Assembly (NCBI GenBank): GCA_040360365.1
Contig: CP136412.1
Direction: 5' to 3' (one strand)
Source of the DNA: Arcanobacterium_A hippocoleae_A
GTDB lineage: Bacteria > Actinomycetota > Actinomycetes > Actinomycetales > Actinomycetaceae
DNA length: 64,000 nucleotides
The notes under the pieces were generated by a model, which was not told the origin of the DNA, searched no databases, and saw only the letters and a program-made list of their open reading frames with translations. The translations under genes and the position numbers were made by a program. Of this stretch, positions 18,707-29,200 are shown piece by piece (the stretch's first letter is position 1; every line of letters starts with the position of its first letter).

Positions 18707-20713
18707 ATGACGGATATCCCAAAGTTATTAGGATCGCGCTATGAGGTCGGTGATTTAATCGGCCGCGGCGGCATGGCGCAAGTACATCTTGGTTACGATA
18801 CTCGCCTTTCGCGAACTGTCGCGATAAAAGTGCTGCGCTCTGATTTGGCTTCAGATCCGACTTTTCTTGCCCGTTTCCGGCGGGAAGCGCAGTCAGCTGC
18901 CGCTTTGAACCACCCTTCAATTGTTGCCGTATATGATACCGGCGAAGAGGTTGTAAAAAATCATCTGGGAAAGAACGTTTCATTACCGTATATTGTGATG
19001 GAATATGTGCGCGGGAGAACGGTTTCAAAGTTTTTAAATAACGGTGAAGCGCTTCCAATTCAGGAAGCTGTGCAGATTATCGTCGGTGTGCTCTCAGCAC
19101 TCGAATATTCCCATCAAGAGGGGATTGTGCACCGTGATATTAAGCCGGGCAATATTATGCTTACAAAAGACGGGAAAGTGAAAGTAATGGACTTCGGTAT
19201 TGCCCGTGCCGTCGCCGATTCTGCTGCCACAATGACATCCACTAATTCGGTGGTCGGTACAGCGCAATATCTTTCACCAGAGCAGGCTCGCGGGGAAGTA
19301 GTTGATGCCCGTTCTGATCTTTATTCCACTGGATGTCTGCTTTATGAACTTCTTACCGGCCGTCCGCCGTTCCAGGGCGATTCTGCAGTGTCTGTAGCAT
19401 ACCAGCATGTCTCTGAAGCACCGAAACCGGCTTCAGCTATTGCTCCGGATATTCCGAATGCGCTTGATCGGGTTGTAATGAAATCTTTGGCGAAGCGCCG
19501 GGAAGATCGTTATCAGAGTGCCGCTGAGATGAGGTCTGATTTACTTTCCGTCTCCCGCGGTGAAGATATTGATGCTCCGAGTATTAACGCATGGCAAACT
19601 CGGGTTGTTCCGCGCCCGAATCCCCCGCGCCCGTCTGATATGGTTACCCAAATTTCTCCGGCAACAGCTATTGCCGCGCCGCCAGCCACATCAATTATCG
19701 CCGGCGGGAAGATTAGCGATACCGGAACTATTGGCGGTACTACTGATTCTTCACTCGAACCGGTGCAAGAGAAGAAATCACGTGCCGGGCTGTGGACGCT
19801 GCTTGTTTTGCTTGTTCTTGCTGCAGTTACCACTACTTTATGGTTCACTTTCGGGAATAGGGGAGAATCTGAACAGGCTACTGTAGCTGTACCGAACCTT
19901 TCTGACAGCGATCAAGTCCGCGCACGGCAATTACTTGAAGATGCAGGTTTGGTGTTTGTTCAGGGGGATCCGGTAGAAGATCCAAAGATTCCGATTGGTT
20001 TGTTTGTTTCCTCTGATCCGAAAGTTGGTTCGGAAGTGAATCGAGGTTCGGAAGTAACGGTTCATTTCTCAGCCGGCGCCGGTGAAGTTGCAATCCCGGA
20101 TTTAACTACCGGCGGGATTACTGAAGAAGCTGCGGTACGGCAATTAAAAGCGCTCAAGCTTGATGTGAGCACAGTTGAACGCCAGGATAATCCGGGATCT
20201 GCAGAAGGTATTGTCGTCGGGATGGAACCTGCGGCAGGATCGCAGGTAACCCGCGGATCAACTGTGAAGCTAATCGTTGCCACCGGTCAAGTCACGCTGC
20301 CGAATCTGGTTGGGAACACTTTGGATAACGCCCAGAATGAGCTGAATAAGCTGAAGCTTAACTTTGATTCAACGCGCGAAGCCAACGATTCACCGAAAGG
20401 GACAGTACTTCGGCAAGAACCGCTTGCCGGTAAGGTTGCATACAATACCCGAATCAAACTGGTTATTTCCGACGGTCCGGCTGAAAAACCTGCACCTCCG
20501 GAAACGAATCAAGGTTCGAATCCGAATCAGCCTGGGGGCGAAAATTCAGGTACTGAAAATTCCGGTTCTGGAAATAACGACGGAACCGCTAACCCGCGCA
20601 ATGGAACACGTAACGGGAACGGGGAAGTAATCCGTAATCATATTCCTTTTCCGGTTAAATTAATTTATCGTAATGTAATCTCACGAAACGCAGCGGGAAC
20701 ATTTACCGGATGA
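18707..20713 (+). CDS. pknB: PASTA-domain Ser/Thr protein kinase
   Basis: 668 residues, intact. Kinase domain: Gly-rich loop at 19-22, Lys41, His-Arg-Asp at 142-144, Asp-Phe-Gly at 162-164, and an activation loop with several Thr (Met-Thr-Ser-Thr-Asn) for autophosphorylation. A juxtamembrane linker leads to one TM helix (about 362-384) and three extracellular PASTA repeats (about 395-600) that sense muropeptide or lipid II, then a Gly/Asn/Pro-rich tail. AAGGAG precedes the ATG. As the last gene of the fhaA-pbpA block it probably phosphorylates the FHA proteins and cell-wall enzymes encoded upstream. Confidence 0.95.
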   Translation: MTDIPKLLGSRYEVGDLIGRGGMAQVHLGYDTRLSRTVAIKVLRSDLASDPTFLARFRREAQSAAALNHPSIVAVYDTGEEVVKNHLGKNVSLPYIVMEYVRGRTVSKFLNNGEALPIQEAVQIIVGVLSALEYSHQEGIVHRDIKPGNIMLTKDGKVKVMDFGIARAVADSAATMTSTNSVVGTAQYLSPEQARGEVVDARSDLYSTGCLLYELLTGRPPFQGDSAVSVAYQHVSEAPKPASAIAPDIPNALDRVVMKSLAKRREDRYQSAAEMRSDLLSVSRGEDIDAPSINAWQTRVVPRPNPPRPSDMVTQISPATAIAAPPATSIIAGGKISDTGTIGGTTDSSLEPVQEKKSRAGLWTLLVLLVLAAVTTTLWFTFGNRGESEQATVAVPNLSDSDQVRARQLLEDAGLVFVQGDPVEDPKIPIGLFVSSDPKVGSEVNRGSEVTVHFSAGAGEVAIPDLTTGGITEEAAVRQLKALKLDVSTVERQDNPGSAEGIVVGMEPAAGSQVTRGSTVKLIVATGQVTLPNLVGNTLDNAQNELNKLKLNFDSTREANDSPKGTVLRQEPLAGKVAYNTRIKLVISDGPAEKPAPPETNQGSNPNQPGGENSGTENSGSGNNDGTANPRNGTRNGNGEVIRNHIPFPVKLIYRNVISRNAAGTFTG

Positions 20714-20739
20714 AAGCTGCGATTGATTGTAAATGAATC

Positions 20740-20788
20740 ACGACGAGTAGTTGCTGAAAAGTCTCGCAACTACCCGTCGTTATTTTTG
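20740..20788 (+). terminator. Rho-independent terminator after pknB
   Basis: ACGACGAGTAGTTGC (20740-20754) and GCAACTACCCGTCGT (20766-20780) pair over 15 positions with one mismatch, followed by TATTTTTG. It closes the fhaA-pknB operon. Confidence 0.85.
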
Positions 20789-20982
20789 CTTTTGGTTTCT
20801 GCTCCGGATTTTCTGCCGCTATCGCGGTATCTCTTTACTTGTTTAACCAAAATTGTTTGGACTGGGTTTTCAATAGACTGCTTTTGCAGATTGCGGCGTG
20901 CCGAATTCAGATCAGTTAATCAGCGAATCCAGTTTCGCACAGATATTGTGCGAATTTAAAGATTCAATCTGCACTGGTTGGT

Positions 20983-21138
20983 TTAGCCTACTGTGTTCTC
21001 GTTGAGTCCGAGGTAGTCATTAATCCACGGGAATCCATAGGTGAAAAGAAACGCAACGATTGCAAAAATAATTACTGCAGCTTCAATTGCTTTTAACCAT
21101 TTCGGACCAGGAAGATACCGCCAAATAAAACCGTACAT
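20983..21138 (-). CDS. Small single-TM protein downstream of srtE
   Basis: 51 residues: an aromatic/basic N-terminus with Leu-Pro-Gly-Pro-Lys-Trp, one TM helix (about 17-35) and an acidic tail ending Asn-Glu-Asn-Thr-Val-Gly. Its ATG overlaps the srtE stop (TAATG) and GGAG precedes it, so it is co-translated with the sortase. Short proteins of this form occur beside srtE/pknB in other actinobacteria; the function is unknown to me. Confidence 0.75.
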   Translation of the reverse strand: MYGFIWRYLPGPKWLKAIEAAVIIFAIVAFLFTYGFPWINDYLGLNENTVG

Positions 21139-22192
21139 TAGTTCTCCTTTACTGCGTCCAGACGGGTGATTGAAATGTTTTGCGCTTGCGCAATGTTGAT
21201 TGCCGGCAGCGGGAAAGACTGCTTATCTGTTTGGTTTTCGGCCCAAATCTGCTGTTTTTCAAACGTTTTATTTTCAGAATTCAAATTCAGATTTTCGCTC
21301 ATCTGCAAAGTGTGCGGATCAATTAACTCTTTCGGCATTCCTTCACTTCGTTTCACCCAATAGTCAAACTCGGCATGGACAATGTAACGATGTGTTGACA
21401 TGTAAAGCGGATGGCATGTAGTTATCGTTAAAAGTCTGCGGTTCGGAACCGGGTTTTGTAAAGTATGGCTGCGTTCCCACTGTTCTTTAATTGCAAATGG
21501 GTCCGGCTGAATTACATAAATATCCGTCGGATCCACAATTTCTGTGGAGACTATTTTGTAAACCAGGTAGGTATCTTTTGTTTCGACAACAATCGGACTG
21601 CCTTCTTTTAGGATTTCGACTTCTTTCATTCGCGCGCCGCGAACTTCACGATGTACTGCCGTGGAGAAATTACCGACTGCTCCCGGCATTGCCGTACCTT
21701 TATAATGCGAGAAAACACCCTGATCAAGAACCCAATTATCGGTTCCCTCTTTGATTGCTGTTTGATGATCATATCCAAAATCAGGAATATGGATGATTCC
21801 AATAGTTTCACCGATTTTCTTCGGTTCTGCGATTTCCGGGGGCGGACCAGGCTGCGGTTTCGCATATATCGACGGAGCTTCACCATACTCTTCATGAATC
21901 TCCACCACTTCTTCTTTAATAGCTTTTTCACCAACGACGTTTGTCCACCAAACAGTCCAGACCACGAATAGCCCAATCAGAATTCCTGCAGTGATTAAGA
22001 GTTCCCCGACAATTTGGAAAAACATTGCGAAAAATCCGCGGCGCCGCGGATTTACTTTTTCTTATGCCTTGCTTCACCATTCAGCCTTGTATTTGCCGGG
22101 ATACGGTATTCCGCAGTATCTGCGGAAACTTTTTCCGTATCTAGCTGCATCCGGAAAGGAATTTTACCGGATTGATTTTCTGTGTTCACCAT
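21138..22192 (-). CDS. srtE: Class E sortase, one apparent frameshift
   Basis: Transpeptidase that anchors sorting-signal proteins to the cell wall. Catalytic residues are visible: His in Ala-Val-His-Arg-Glu, Cys in Thr-Ile-Thr-Thr-Cys-His-Pro and Arg in Ser-Thr-His-Arg-Tyr-Ile, the class E pattern used as housekeeping sortase in high-GC Gram-positives. The N-terminal TM lies in the raw frame; adding one base to the T run at 22056-22060 extends the protein by a cytoplasmic segment to an ATG at 22192 preceded by AAAGG. It may attach the LPKTG minor pilin of the pilus island. Confidence 0.88.
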
Positions 22193-22515
22193 GCATTATC
22201 CTTTCGCGGATATGAACATTTCCGAGATTTTTACCCAATGCTAGCAATCTTTAGCTGAATAGTCACTGGTAATTTTAATCTGAAATAAATTTCCCGCCCA
22301 GTCAAGAAAAGTATTGCGGCTATTATTCAGTTATCCGCAAAAATTTTGCTGCGAACGTCATATTTTCATAACTATTTTTCACAACTATTTAAATTGCAGC
22401 CGTTTCGGATACCGTACTGATTTTGCCAAGATTCGGTTTTTATTTCGCTAATTTGCGTAATACCGATATTCTAAGGATAGGTAATTATTTAATACGAACT
22501 ATCAAGGATTTGATT
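22193..22515. other. Divergent promoter region srtE/crgA
   Basis: 323 AT-rich bases between the divergent starts. AAAGGA (srtE side) and AAGGA (crgA side) are the only clear signals. I see no gene. Confidence 0.4.
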
Positions 22516-22794
22516 ATGCCTGAATCGAAAAAACGTAAGAAGGTAGTAGAAGCTGAGCGTGCAAAGGCCCGGCAAAGGAATGAAGATCATTACGAGCAGA
22601 CACCGGCACAGTCTCCGCGCTGGTATGCACCGCTGATGGTGACTCTGGCAATTATCGGTCTGTTGATTGTCGTAACTGCTTACATTACCAATGGCGCATG
22701 GCCAATCCCTGGTCTCGCGAATGGAAATATTAATCTTTTCGTCGGTATCGGGATTATGCTTGTCGGATTTTTAATGACGATGGGCTGGAAGTAA
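22516..22794 (+). CDS. crgA: Cell division protein CrgA
   Basis: 92 residues: a Lys/Arg/Glu-rich cytoplasmic N-terminus (Pro-Glu-Ser-Lys-Lys-Arg-Lys-Lys) and two TM helices (about 37-58 and 70-90) joined by a short loop with Pro-Ile-Pro-Gly. This is the CrgA fold, an actinobacterial septum protein that interacts with FtsZ, FtsI and Wag31. An in-frame upstream extension exists, but the ATG at 22516 has AAGGA seven bases before it and matches family length. Its location next to pknB/srtE is the conserved actinobacterial context. Confidence 0.92.
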   Translation: MPESKKRKKVVEAERAKARQRNEDHYEQTPAQSPRWYAPLMVTLAIIGLLIVVTAYITNGAWPIPGLANGNINLFVGIGIMLVGFLMTMGWK

Positions 22795-22838
22795 GTTTTC
22801 ACGAAAACACAGATTAAGTACAAATTATTTACAGATTA

Positions 22839-22897
22839 AGCACACCGCAGCTTTTTGCAGAATCTTTCTTTGCAGCGCAGCAGCGGTGTGCTTTTTA
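22839..22897 (+). terminator. Rho-independent terminator after crgA
   Basis: AGCACACCGC (22839-22848) pairs with GCGGTGTGCT (22883-22892), followed by TTTTT. The loop is long (34 bases). Confidence 0.75.
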
Positions 22898-22997
22898 TGT
22901 TATCCGTGAGTTGCTGCTGAAATACTTTTACCGAATCCGTTTAATCTGCACTGGTTAGTTAATCAATCCGCAGATTCAGAAACTGATTCAGAACTTA

Positions 22998-23061
22998 AAT
23001 TACACCCATGTAATTATCCACAAGATAATACACACCTGTGGAGAATTACAATAGTGTAATT
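22998..23061. promoter_or_regulatory. DnaA-box/palindrome module outside the origin
   Basis: A palindrome AATTACA-CCCA-TGTAATT (22998-23015) abuts a perfect DnaA box TTATCCACA (23014-23022). Eight bases later comes CACACCTGTGGA (23031-23042) and then a second palindrome AATTACA-ATAG-TGTAATT (23044-23061). The same order and spacing recur upstream of dnaA at 55721-55768. It lies between crgA and the rhomboid gene. Confidence 0.7.
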
Positions 23062-23182
23062 TCCGAGAATCAAATTATCCTATTTCCGCAAACTTACTGC
23101 CATTCATCGGCAGATACTCATCAGCAGATACTCACCGTGATTATTCTGATTAATTACTTTCCTTACTTCTTCATTACTTTTA

Positions 23183-23831
23183 TTACTTCCAGCCGCGAGA
23201 ACGCCGGCGCATCTGCAATATCTTCATAAATATAAAAGTGTAAAGCGCACCCCAATAAATCCGCCGATATGTGCCTGCCATGAAATCTGCGGATTTGTAA
23301 CCCCAATCAGCAAATTAATCCCGAGCACAATCAAAATCCCCGTCGTATTTCCATTAATGTGCCGTGTTAATACCAGCAGCGCCCCAAAAAGTCCAAAAAT
23401 CGCACCCGAAGCACCAACAAGGATCAGATTCATTCCGCCAGTCAGCACGGCATATCCGTAAGCAAACAAATTTCCCGTAATTGCACTAAACACGTAGAGT
23501 CCCAGAAAATTCCATTTTCCGAAAGCCGGCTCTACGGATCCGCCTAACAGCCAAAGCGAATACATATTGAAGAAAAGATGAATCATGCCCGAATGTAAAA
23601 GCGCCGCTGTCACAAATCTCCACGGTTCAGCAAAAGCAAGCGGAGCATAGAAAAGCATCGCCAAATTTAATGACCACGAAAATAAAGTAATTATATAGAA
23701 TCCGACAGTGATCCCGATTAATGCCGCCGTCATCGGCATCGGATTCCCAAACAGTGCATGAAATCCACGATTTATTTTTCGCAGCCAATTCGGGCGGTTT
23801 CCCCATACCTGCGATTCTCATAATAATTCAT
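23183..23831 (-). CDS. Rhomboid-family intramembrane serine protease, two apparent frameshifts
   Basis: Six-TM protease. The catalytic Ser lies in Gly-Ala-Ser-Gly-Ala-Ile-Phe-Gly and the catalytic His in Trp-Gln-Ala-His-Ile-Gly-Gly; the Asn-rich oxyanion region (Asn-Met-Tyr-Ser-Leu-Trp-Leu-Leu-Gly-Gly) precedes them. The raw frame ends early: one extra base in 23250-23253 restores a C-terminus ending Arg-Gly-Trp-Lys with TAA at 23183, and one in 23775-23779 joins a polar N-terminus starting at 23831. The reconstructed length is about 216 residues. It sits between crgA and the cyclophilin gene, as in other actinobacteria. Confidence 0.87.
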
Positions 23832-23996
23832 GTTTAATGCTCCATTTTTCGTTTTCTTTTGCTGCAAATCCTGATTTACACCGCTAATTTGCTTTGTACT
23901 CAGGCGCTGCATTTCGTCTAACAATTAAGTTTAAATAGTAAAATCCAGCCGTTAATAACTTTCGGTTAAACCAAAAGTAAATACTAATAAATACTA

Positions 23997-24035
23997 AGAA
24001 AGCGAGCCTACAAATTAGACCCGCTTTCTGTTAGT
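23997..24035. terminator. Hairpin between cyclophilin and rhomboid genes
   Basis: AGAAAGCG (23997-24004) and CGCTTTCT (24022-24029) with T-rich flanks on both strands. It is a likely terminator for ppiA on the minus strand. The rest of 23832-24177 is AT-rich with no gene seen. Confidence 0.55.
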
Positions 24036-24177
24036 TTTAGTTTCACGCCGAGAATTTTTTACTGGAATTATCTTCCCGCGCTAATCCCGGAATGCTGTTT
24101 TAATAAATATTGCCGATATGCGCAATGCTTAAGTGAATTAGCGCAGTAAGGAAACTTTCTGCTCCAAGATTTCACGA

Positions 24178-24687
24178 TTATTCTGCAATAATAATCGTTT
24201 CAATTACGACATCTTCAATCGGGCGATCCATCGCACCCGTTGCAGTAGCTGCAATCTTATCCACAACCGCTTGTGAAGCTTCGTCAGTGACTTTTCCGAA
24301 AATAGTGTGGTTATTCTGCAGCCAAGTAGTCGGAGCCACAGTAATAAAGAACTGTGATCCGTTCGTTCCCGGCCCGGCATTTGCCATTGCCAGCATATAA
24401 GGTTCATTAAAGTTTACTTCCGGAGAGAACTCATCCCCGAAACGGTACCCTGGACCGCCAGTTCCCGTACCAAGCGGATCTCCGCCCTGAATCATAAATC
24501 CGTCAATCACCCGATGGAAAATAGTGCCGTCGTAAAGCGGGCGGGTGGTTTTCTCACGAGTCTTCGGATCAGTCCATTCACGCTTACCAGCAGCAAGTTC
24601 GGTAAAGTTTGCGACCGTCTCCGGAGCAAACTGCGGATAAAGTTCAATCTCGATATTGCCAAAGTTAGTCTTTAATGTTGCTTTCAT
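24178..24687 (-). CDS. ppiA: Cyclophilin-type peptidyl-prolyl isomerase
   Basis: 169 residues, a single cyclophilin domain without signal peptide. Active-site motifs Phe-His-Arg-Val-Ile-Asp-Gly-Phe-Met-Ile-Gln-Gly-Gly-Asp and Gly-Ser-Gln-Phe-Phe-Ile are complete, and the length matches bacterial cytoplasmic PpiA. It catalyses cis-trans isomerisation of proline peptide bonds. The frame is intact. Shine-Dalgarno upstream of the ATG is weak. It is encoded near crgA and rhomboid, the conserved origin-proximal arrangement in actinobacteria. Confidence 0.95.
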   Translation of the reverse strand: MKATLKTNFGNIEIELYPQFAPETVANFTELAAGKREWTDPKTREKTTRPLYDGTIFHRVIDGFMIQGGDPLGTGTGGPGYRFGDEFSPEVNFNEPYMLAMANAGPGTNGSQFFITVAPTTWLQNNHTIFGKVTDEASQAVVDKIAATATGAMDRPIEDVVIETIIIAE

Positions 24688-24979
24688 GCATTATATTTTT
24701 CCACATTTTCCATTCCAAACACGAAATTTAACCTGAATATTTTCCTGCCGCTTTCTAAGAGCAGAATTTCTGCTTGCCATTAGCTGAATTTTGCCTAATA
24801 TCTGCCTTTTGCTTCCAAAATCGAATATTCTTGAGTACAAGTTATCGTTTTCGACGGCGTGCCCGCAGTAATTTTGAATCAGTAGTTCTGAATCAGTTTC
24901 GATTTGGAAACACGAACTTTTCTGTGTGCAGCTGTTGCGGAAGTATCGGCAAATATTGTTCGAGGATTTGGAGGCCAAA

Positions 24980-25899
24980 ATGGCATGTCCATATGTAAAA
25001 GTGCGCGATATGCTCACTTCCCGAAAGGGAAAAGCAGCGGCAAATGAGCTAAAGGGAACAGCTCATGAAATGCTCACTGGAGCATTCGAAACTGCACGCG
25101 AAAATGCAGAAAGCAGCGTTGCAAAGCTTCGCGATTGGGCGGGGCCGAAAATTGAAGAAGTTGGAAAAGCAGTTACTCCGGTAGCGCAGGATTTGAAAGA
25201 AAAAGTCACTCCGGTAGCTCACGATTTGAAGAGAAGATTTCCCCGATGGCACAGAATTTTACTGACAAGGTTGTTGAAAGCAAAGATAAACTGGTAGCGG
25301 GAGCTGCAGCTGCTACCCAGGCAGCAGTTGCTGCTGTTTCCGATACAGCTGCTCCTGTGGTTGAAGAGACCAAGAAGCTCAGCCGCCGTGCGCGGAGAAA
25401 GGCTGAAAAGCAAGCAAAAAAGGCGGCAAAGCGTTATCGGAAAGACGCAAAGAAAGTTGCGAAATCTACAAAGAAGCTCTCTGCGAAAGCGTCAGGAGAG
25501 ATTCAGAAAGCTCTCGCCGGCACTGAACTTGCACAGTATCTGCCAAAGAAAGATAAGAAAGGGCATAAGGGAATAATTTTCTTGGCGCTTGCAGGTGCGG
25601 CAGCAGCAATTGGTTATTGTGCTTGGAAAAAGAGCGAACCAAAAGAAGATCCTTGGGCGGAAGCATATTGGGAAGATGTGCAGCTTCCGGAAGAAGCTGC
25701 GGAGCTTAAAGACGCCGCAGCAGAAAAAGCTGAAGATTTAAAAGATGCCGCTTCGGAGAAAGCTTCGCAGGCAAAACACGCAGCTGAAAAAATTGCCGAC
25801 GGCGCTGCTGAAAAAGCAGCAGAAGTGAAAGATGCTGCTGCCGAAAAGATTGCGGACGCAAAAGACGCAGTAGAATCGAAAACCAAGGAAGCAAAGTAA
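24980..25899 (+). CDS. Ala/Lys-rich LEA-like membrane protein, one apparent frameshift
   Basis: About 306 residues, starting at an ATG five bases after GGAGG. The N-terminal part (1-110) is amphipathic and Ala/Glu/Lys-rich with a repeated Thr-Pro-Val-Ala-x-Asp-Leu-Lys motif, then a very basic segment (Arg-Arg-Ala-Arg-Arg-Lys-Ala-Glu-Lys-Gln-Ala-Lys-Lys), one TM helix (about 200-218), and a C-terminal tail of 11-residue Ala-Glu-Lys-x2-Asp-Leu-Lys-Asp-Ala-Ala-like repeats resembling late-embryogenesis/apolipoprotein helices. One extra A at 25228-25229 joins both halves. Function unknown; a role in envelope or stress protection is only a guess. Confidence 0.65.
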
Positions 25900-25998
25900 A
25901 CTCTACCGTTACGCGTGAGTCCTTTAACTGCACGGTTAGGGGTTGCTGTATCCTTTAGTAATTTGCTAGTTCAGTAACTCAAGTATTCTGAACAGCGA

Positions 25999-26064
25999 AA
26001 GCGGCACTGACTCTCTGAAACTGATTCTGTGTGTTTCGGATAAGAAGTCGGTGCCGCTTTTATT
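25999..26064 (+). terminator. Terminator after LEA-like gene
   Basis: AAGCGGCAC (25999-26007) and GTGCCGCTT (26051-26059) followed by TTTAT. The 43-base loop is long. Confidence 0.6.
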
Positions 26065-26202
26065 TGTTCTCCTATTCTCCGCAAAATAAGCTCAACGGGA
26101 TCAGGATGCAGTCTCCGGAGCAAAACAGCTGCGCAAGCAAAACAAATTGTTATCACGAACTGAATAGCGCGCTGCCGGTGTTTGTTCTCTATGCCGTACA
26201 GC

Positions 26203-26257
26203 TGCGTTCGCCTGCCTTTAACTGTCGTGTCTCGCAATCAAAAGGCAGGCGAACGCA
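26203..26257. terminator. Bidirectional terminator before pilus operon end
   Basis: TGCGTTCGCCTGCCTTT (26203-26219) and AAAGGCAGGCGAACGCA (26241-26257) form a perfect 17-bp stem. It lies between the rightward LEA-like gene and the leftward pilus adhesin gene, and probably ends the pilus transcript. Apart from this and the preceding hairpin, 25900-26284 has no gene. Confidence 0.75.
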
Positions 26258-26284
26258 TAAACTTTGCCCGAGCTGAAATGCTGG

Positions 26285-29200
26285 TTATGCCGCTCTGCGA
26301 GTGCTATTCCGCCGACGCACCAGCGCTAGCAGCCAGATACTGCCAGCAGCTCCCGTCAGGCCGAGAGCCAGCAGATAAGGCAGCAAGCTCGTGTTTACAC
26401 CCGTCGGCGTAATATCCCGCGTATTTGTAAACACAATCTTCGTCTGTTGGTTTTCTGTTACATCGTAGTTCGTATCATTGAGCGGATCGTTGTGAACTGC
26501 ACTATTTTCCGTGACGGTGAGGATATAGCCCGGTTCTTGTTTCTCGCTTACCGAGATTACGGCAGTCCCAACTGGTATGTTTTCAACTACCGCATATTCG
26601 CCGTGTTTGAGTTTCACAGGCGTGGTTTCGGTTCCAGCGGCAGCAGCTTTTACCGCTATCTCTGTACCTTGCTGTTCTCCCTGTGCGTTGTATTTCTTCG
26701 CGGTAAAGGTTTGCCCTGCAGTTATTCCCGTTGCCGGATTTGGATTCACGCGCAAGAAGAAATCGAATTCCTGCTCTCGATCTCCAAATTCGCCAGCCAC
26801 GAGCTTCGAGATTTTCACACTTCCAGTAACCACTGCCGGCTTTTCTTTATCAATCATTTCGACGACGGGGATAAGTTCCGGCTTATTCGCCAAAGTACCC
26901 ACAAAGCTCTGGAACTTGTTATTGCTTGGCACATACAACGGCACATCCACTGGATCAGTCATTGGTTTATTACTGTTAGCGAATTCAATCAGTTTTTCGT
27001 AGACTTCTTTGATTTGCTTATTTTGCGGTTCAAGAATTCCGCCAAAACCGTGCTGATCTTGCCCTGTAGCCTTTTCTAACGCTTTCAAATCAAATGAATC
27101 CGTAAAGTTATAAATCGCAAGCTGCGTCACCGTGCGGAAAGCGGTATCGCTGATTCCATTTTGCAGATTTTTCTTATTATTCGGGTATCCGGCATACAGA
27201 ACGCGCTGAATTGCGTCGGCGAATTTTTCCGGATCCTTAATCTTTGGATTACTTGCGTAGGAAAGCAACATATCCTTTCCATACTTGGCGGTATATGTAG
27301 GCGCAGGATTAAAACCGTCAGGATCGACTGTATCGCCGTAGTCGTAAGAATCCGTTGGCTGCTTCAAAGAAATATTGAAGCAGTAAATCACTTCATCTCC
27401 AGCAGTTGACGAAGAATCGCTCTTCCGGTCGATATAGTAATTCTTGCCGTATGGAGTTGTTCCCCACGAATAGGTGTCGTCCATGAAATCGCTGTATGCC
27501 TTTAACGGTTTTGCCTCAGCGACGGCGTATTTACTCCACTCAATCCACTTACCATTCTCAGCTTTCAGGTATGCCTTACCATCTGCAATCTTGAAGACAA
27601 TATTCTTCGCAATGCCGTATCCCTGAGGTGCTTTTGTTTCCACAAATGTGTAGACACCAGCGGCGAGTGTTACATCTTTAGCCTGACCGCTCTCCCAAGT
27701 TTCTTTTCGTTTCGCAGAATCCGGCACTTGGTTAACATGTTCACCCTCATAGATTGCAAGCGTTGCGCCAGGAAGTTCTTTCCCGAGCTGCCCATCAGCA
27801 AACTTACTGAAGCGCACCTTTACATCTTTTCCGGCTGGGATTTTCTCGTTCTTAATTACGAGAGTTTTGTTCTCATCAGCAAGACTGTAGATTGATAAAA
27901 ATGGTGACTTTAACTGAATCTCACCTTGCGGCGTGACCGTAAACGTTACAGGCGCATCTGCCGTCTTATACCCGACAGGGGAGGCAGTCTCTTTCAATAT
28001 ATATGTTCCTGGTTTCAGTGATTTCTCAATATCCACAGTTTTAGAGCTGTTAATTGTCTGTACATCAGCCGAATCAGTGGTATTTGTAATAGTAAAGGAA
28101 GCAGAATCTAACCTGTTTCCGCTCTCATCTACTTTCCGGAACTTCACTAACTGTGGTATTGCAGGGATTGAATCATCACCAATACTGAACGTGATTTTAT
28201 GTGTTGTAAATCCGCCCGTGCTAATCTCTTCGCTATTAATCTTAATATCTTCACGTTGCACTTCTTTGAAATTACCATTTTCCGCAGAAACAAGAGCTGC
28301 CTGCCCTGAAGGTTTAATCCAAATATAAGCTGGCTGCATTGCTTGATAACCAGACGGTGCAGTTGTTTCTTCAAGCTTATACAAACCAGACACTATTGCA
28401 GGCCATCCCTCTACGGGGTCAGTGGTCCATGTTTGTCCTGCTTTTACGTCCTTTTCACTATGACCATTCGCGCCTGTTTTCACCTTATAGGTGAAATAAT
28501 TCGAAGTTCCTTTATTTGCAAAGTTCATCACCTGAAATCGGTCTGTAATTCCATTGGAGTTAGCTTTTAAATACGCTTTCAATACTGGGTCAGTTTTTTC
28601 GCTGACACGAGTGAAAGTAAAGCCCGCATTGTCCAGTTTTGTATCAGTATTTACCTGGTCATGTTTTTCCACATCAACAACTCGTTCACGTAAAATGAGC
28701 GCCACAATAGCCTGATACTCATCAGCTTTTTCACCCTTAGGATTGCCGACAACAATATCGACATCATTAGGAACAGGATAAAGTAAAAAATTACGCTCAT
28801 CGGTTAGCCACTGAAAGTATTTCATCATCTCATTGAAATGTTGATGTACTTTTGATTCACCTTGTAGATAATCAGCAATATTTTTAGTATCATCCCAATC
28901 TTCAGTCTTATCCCAGTCAGTCCACCAGTGGATTGCACGCTGTGTGGCAAATGACGCTTCATCCTCAGTTAAACCAAATTCTTCCCTTTTCTTCGAAGCA
29001 TCCATTGGATACCCGTGATATAACGCAAAGACCACAGCATGCGCAGCTAACTCCCGGTTATCCTTACGCGGAGTAGTAAAATAATTCCCAAGTGACTTTC
29101 TATCTGCGAGACGACCAACAGAATAAGGATATTCTTCATAGAATCCTGGAACTGTTTTCGTTTTATTTAGACAATAACCATCCGTAACCCAGCTATCCTC

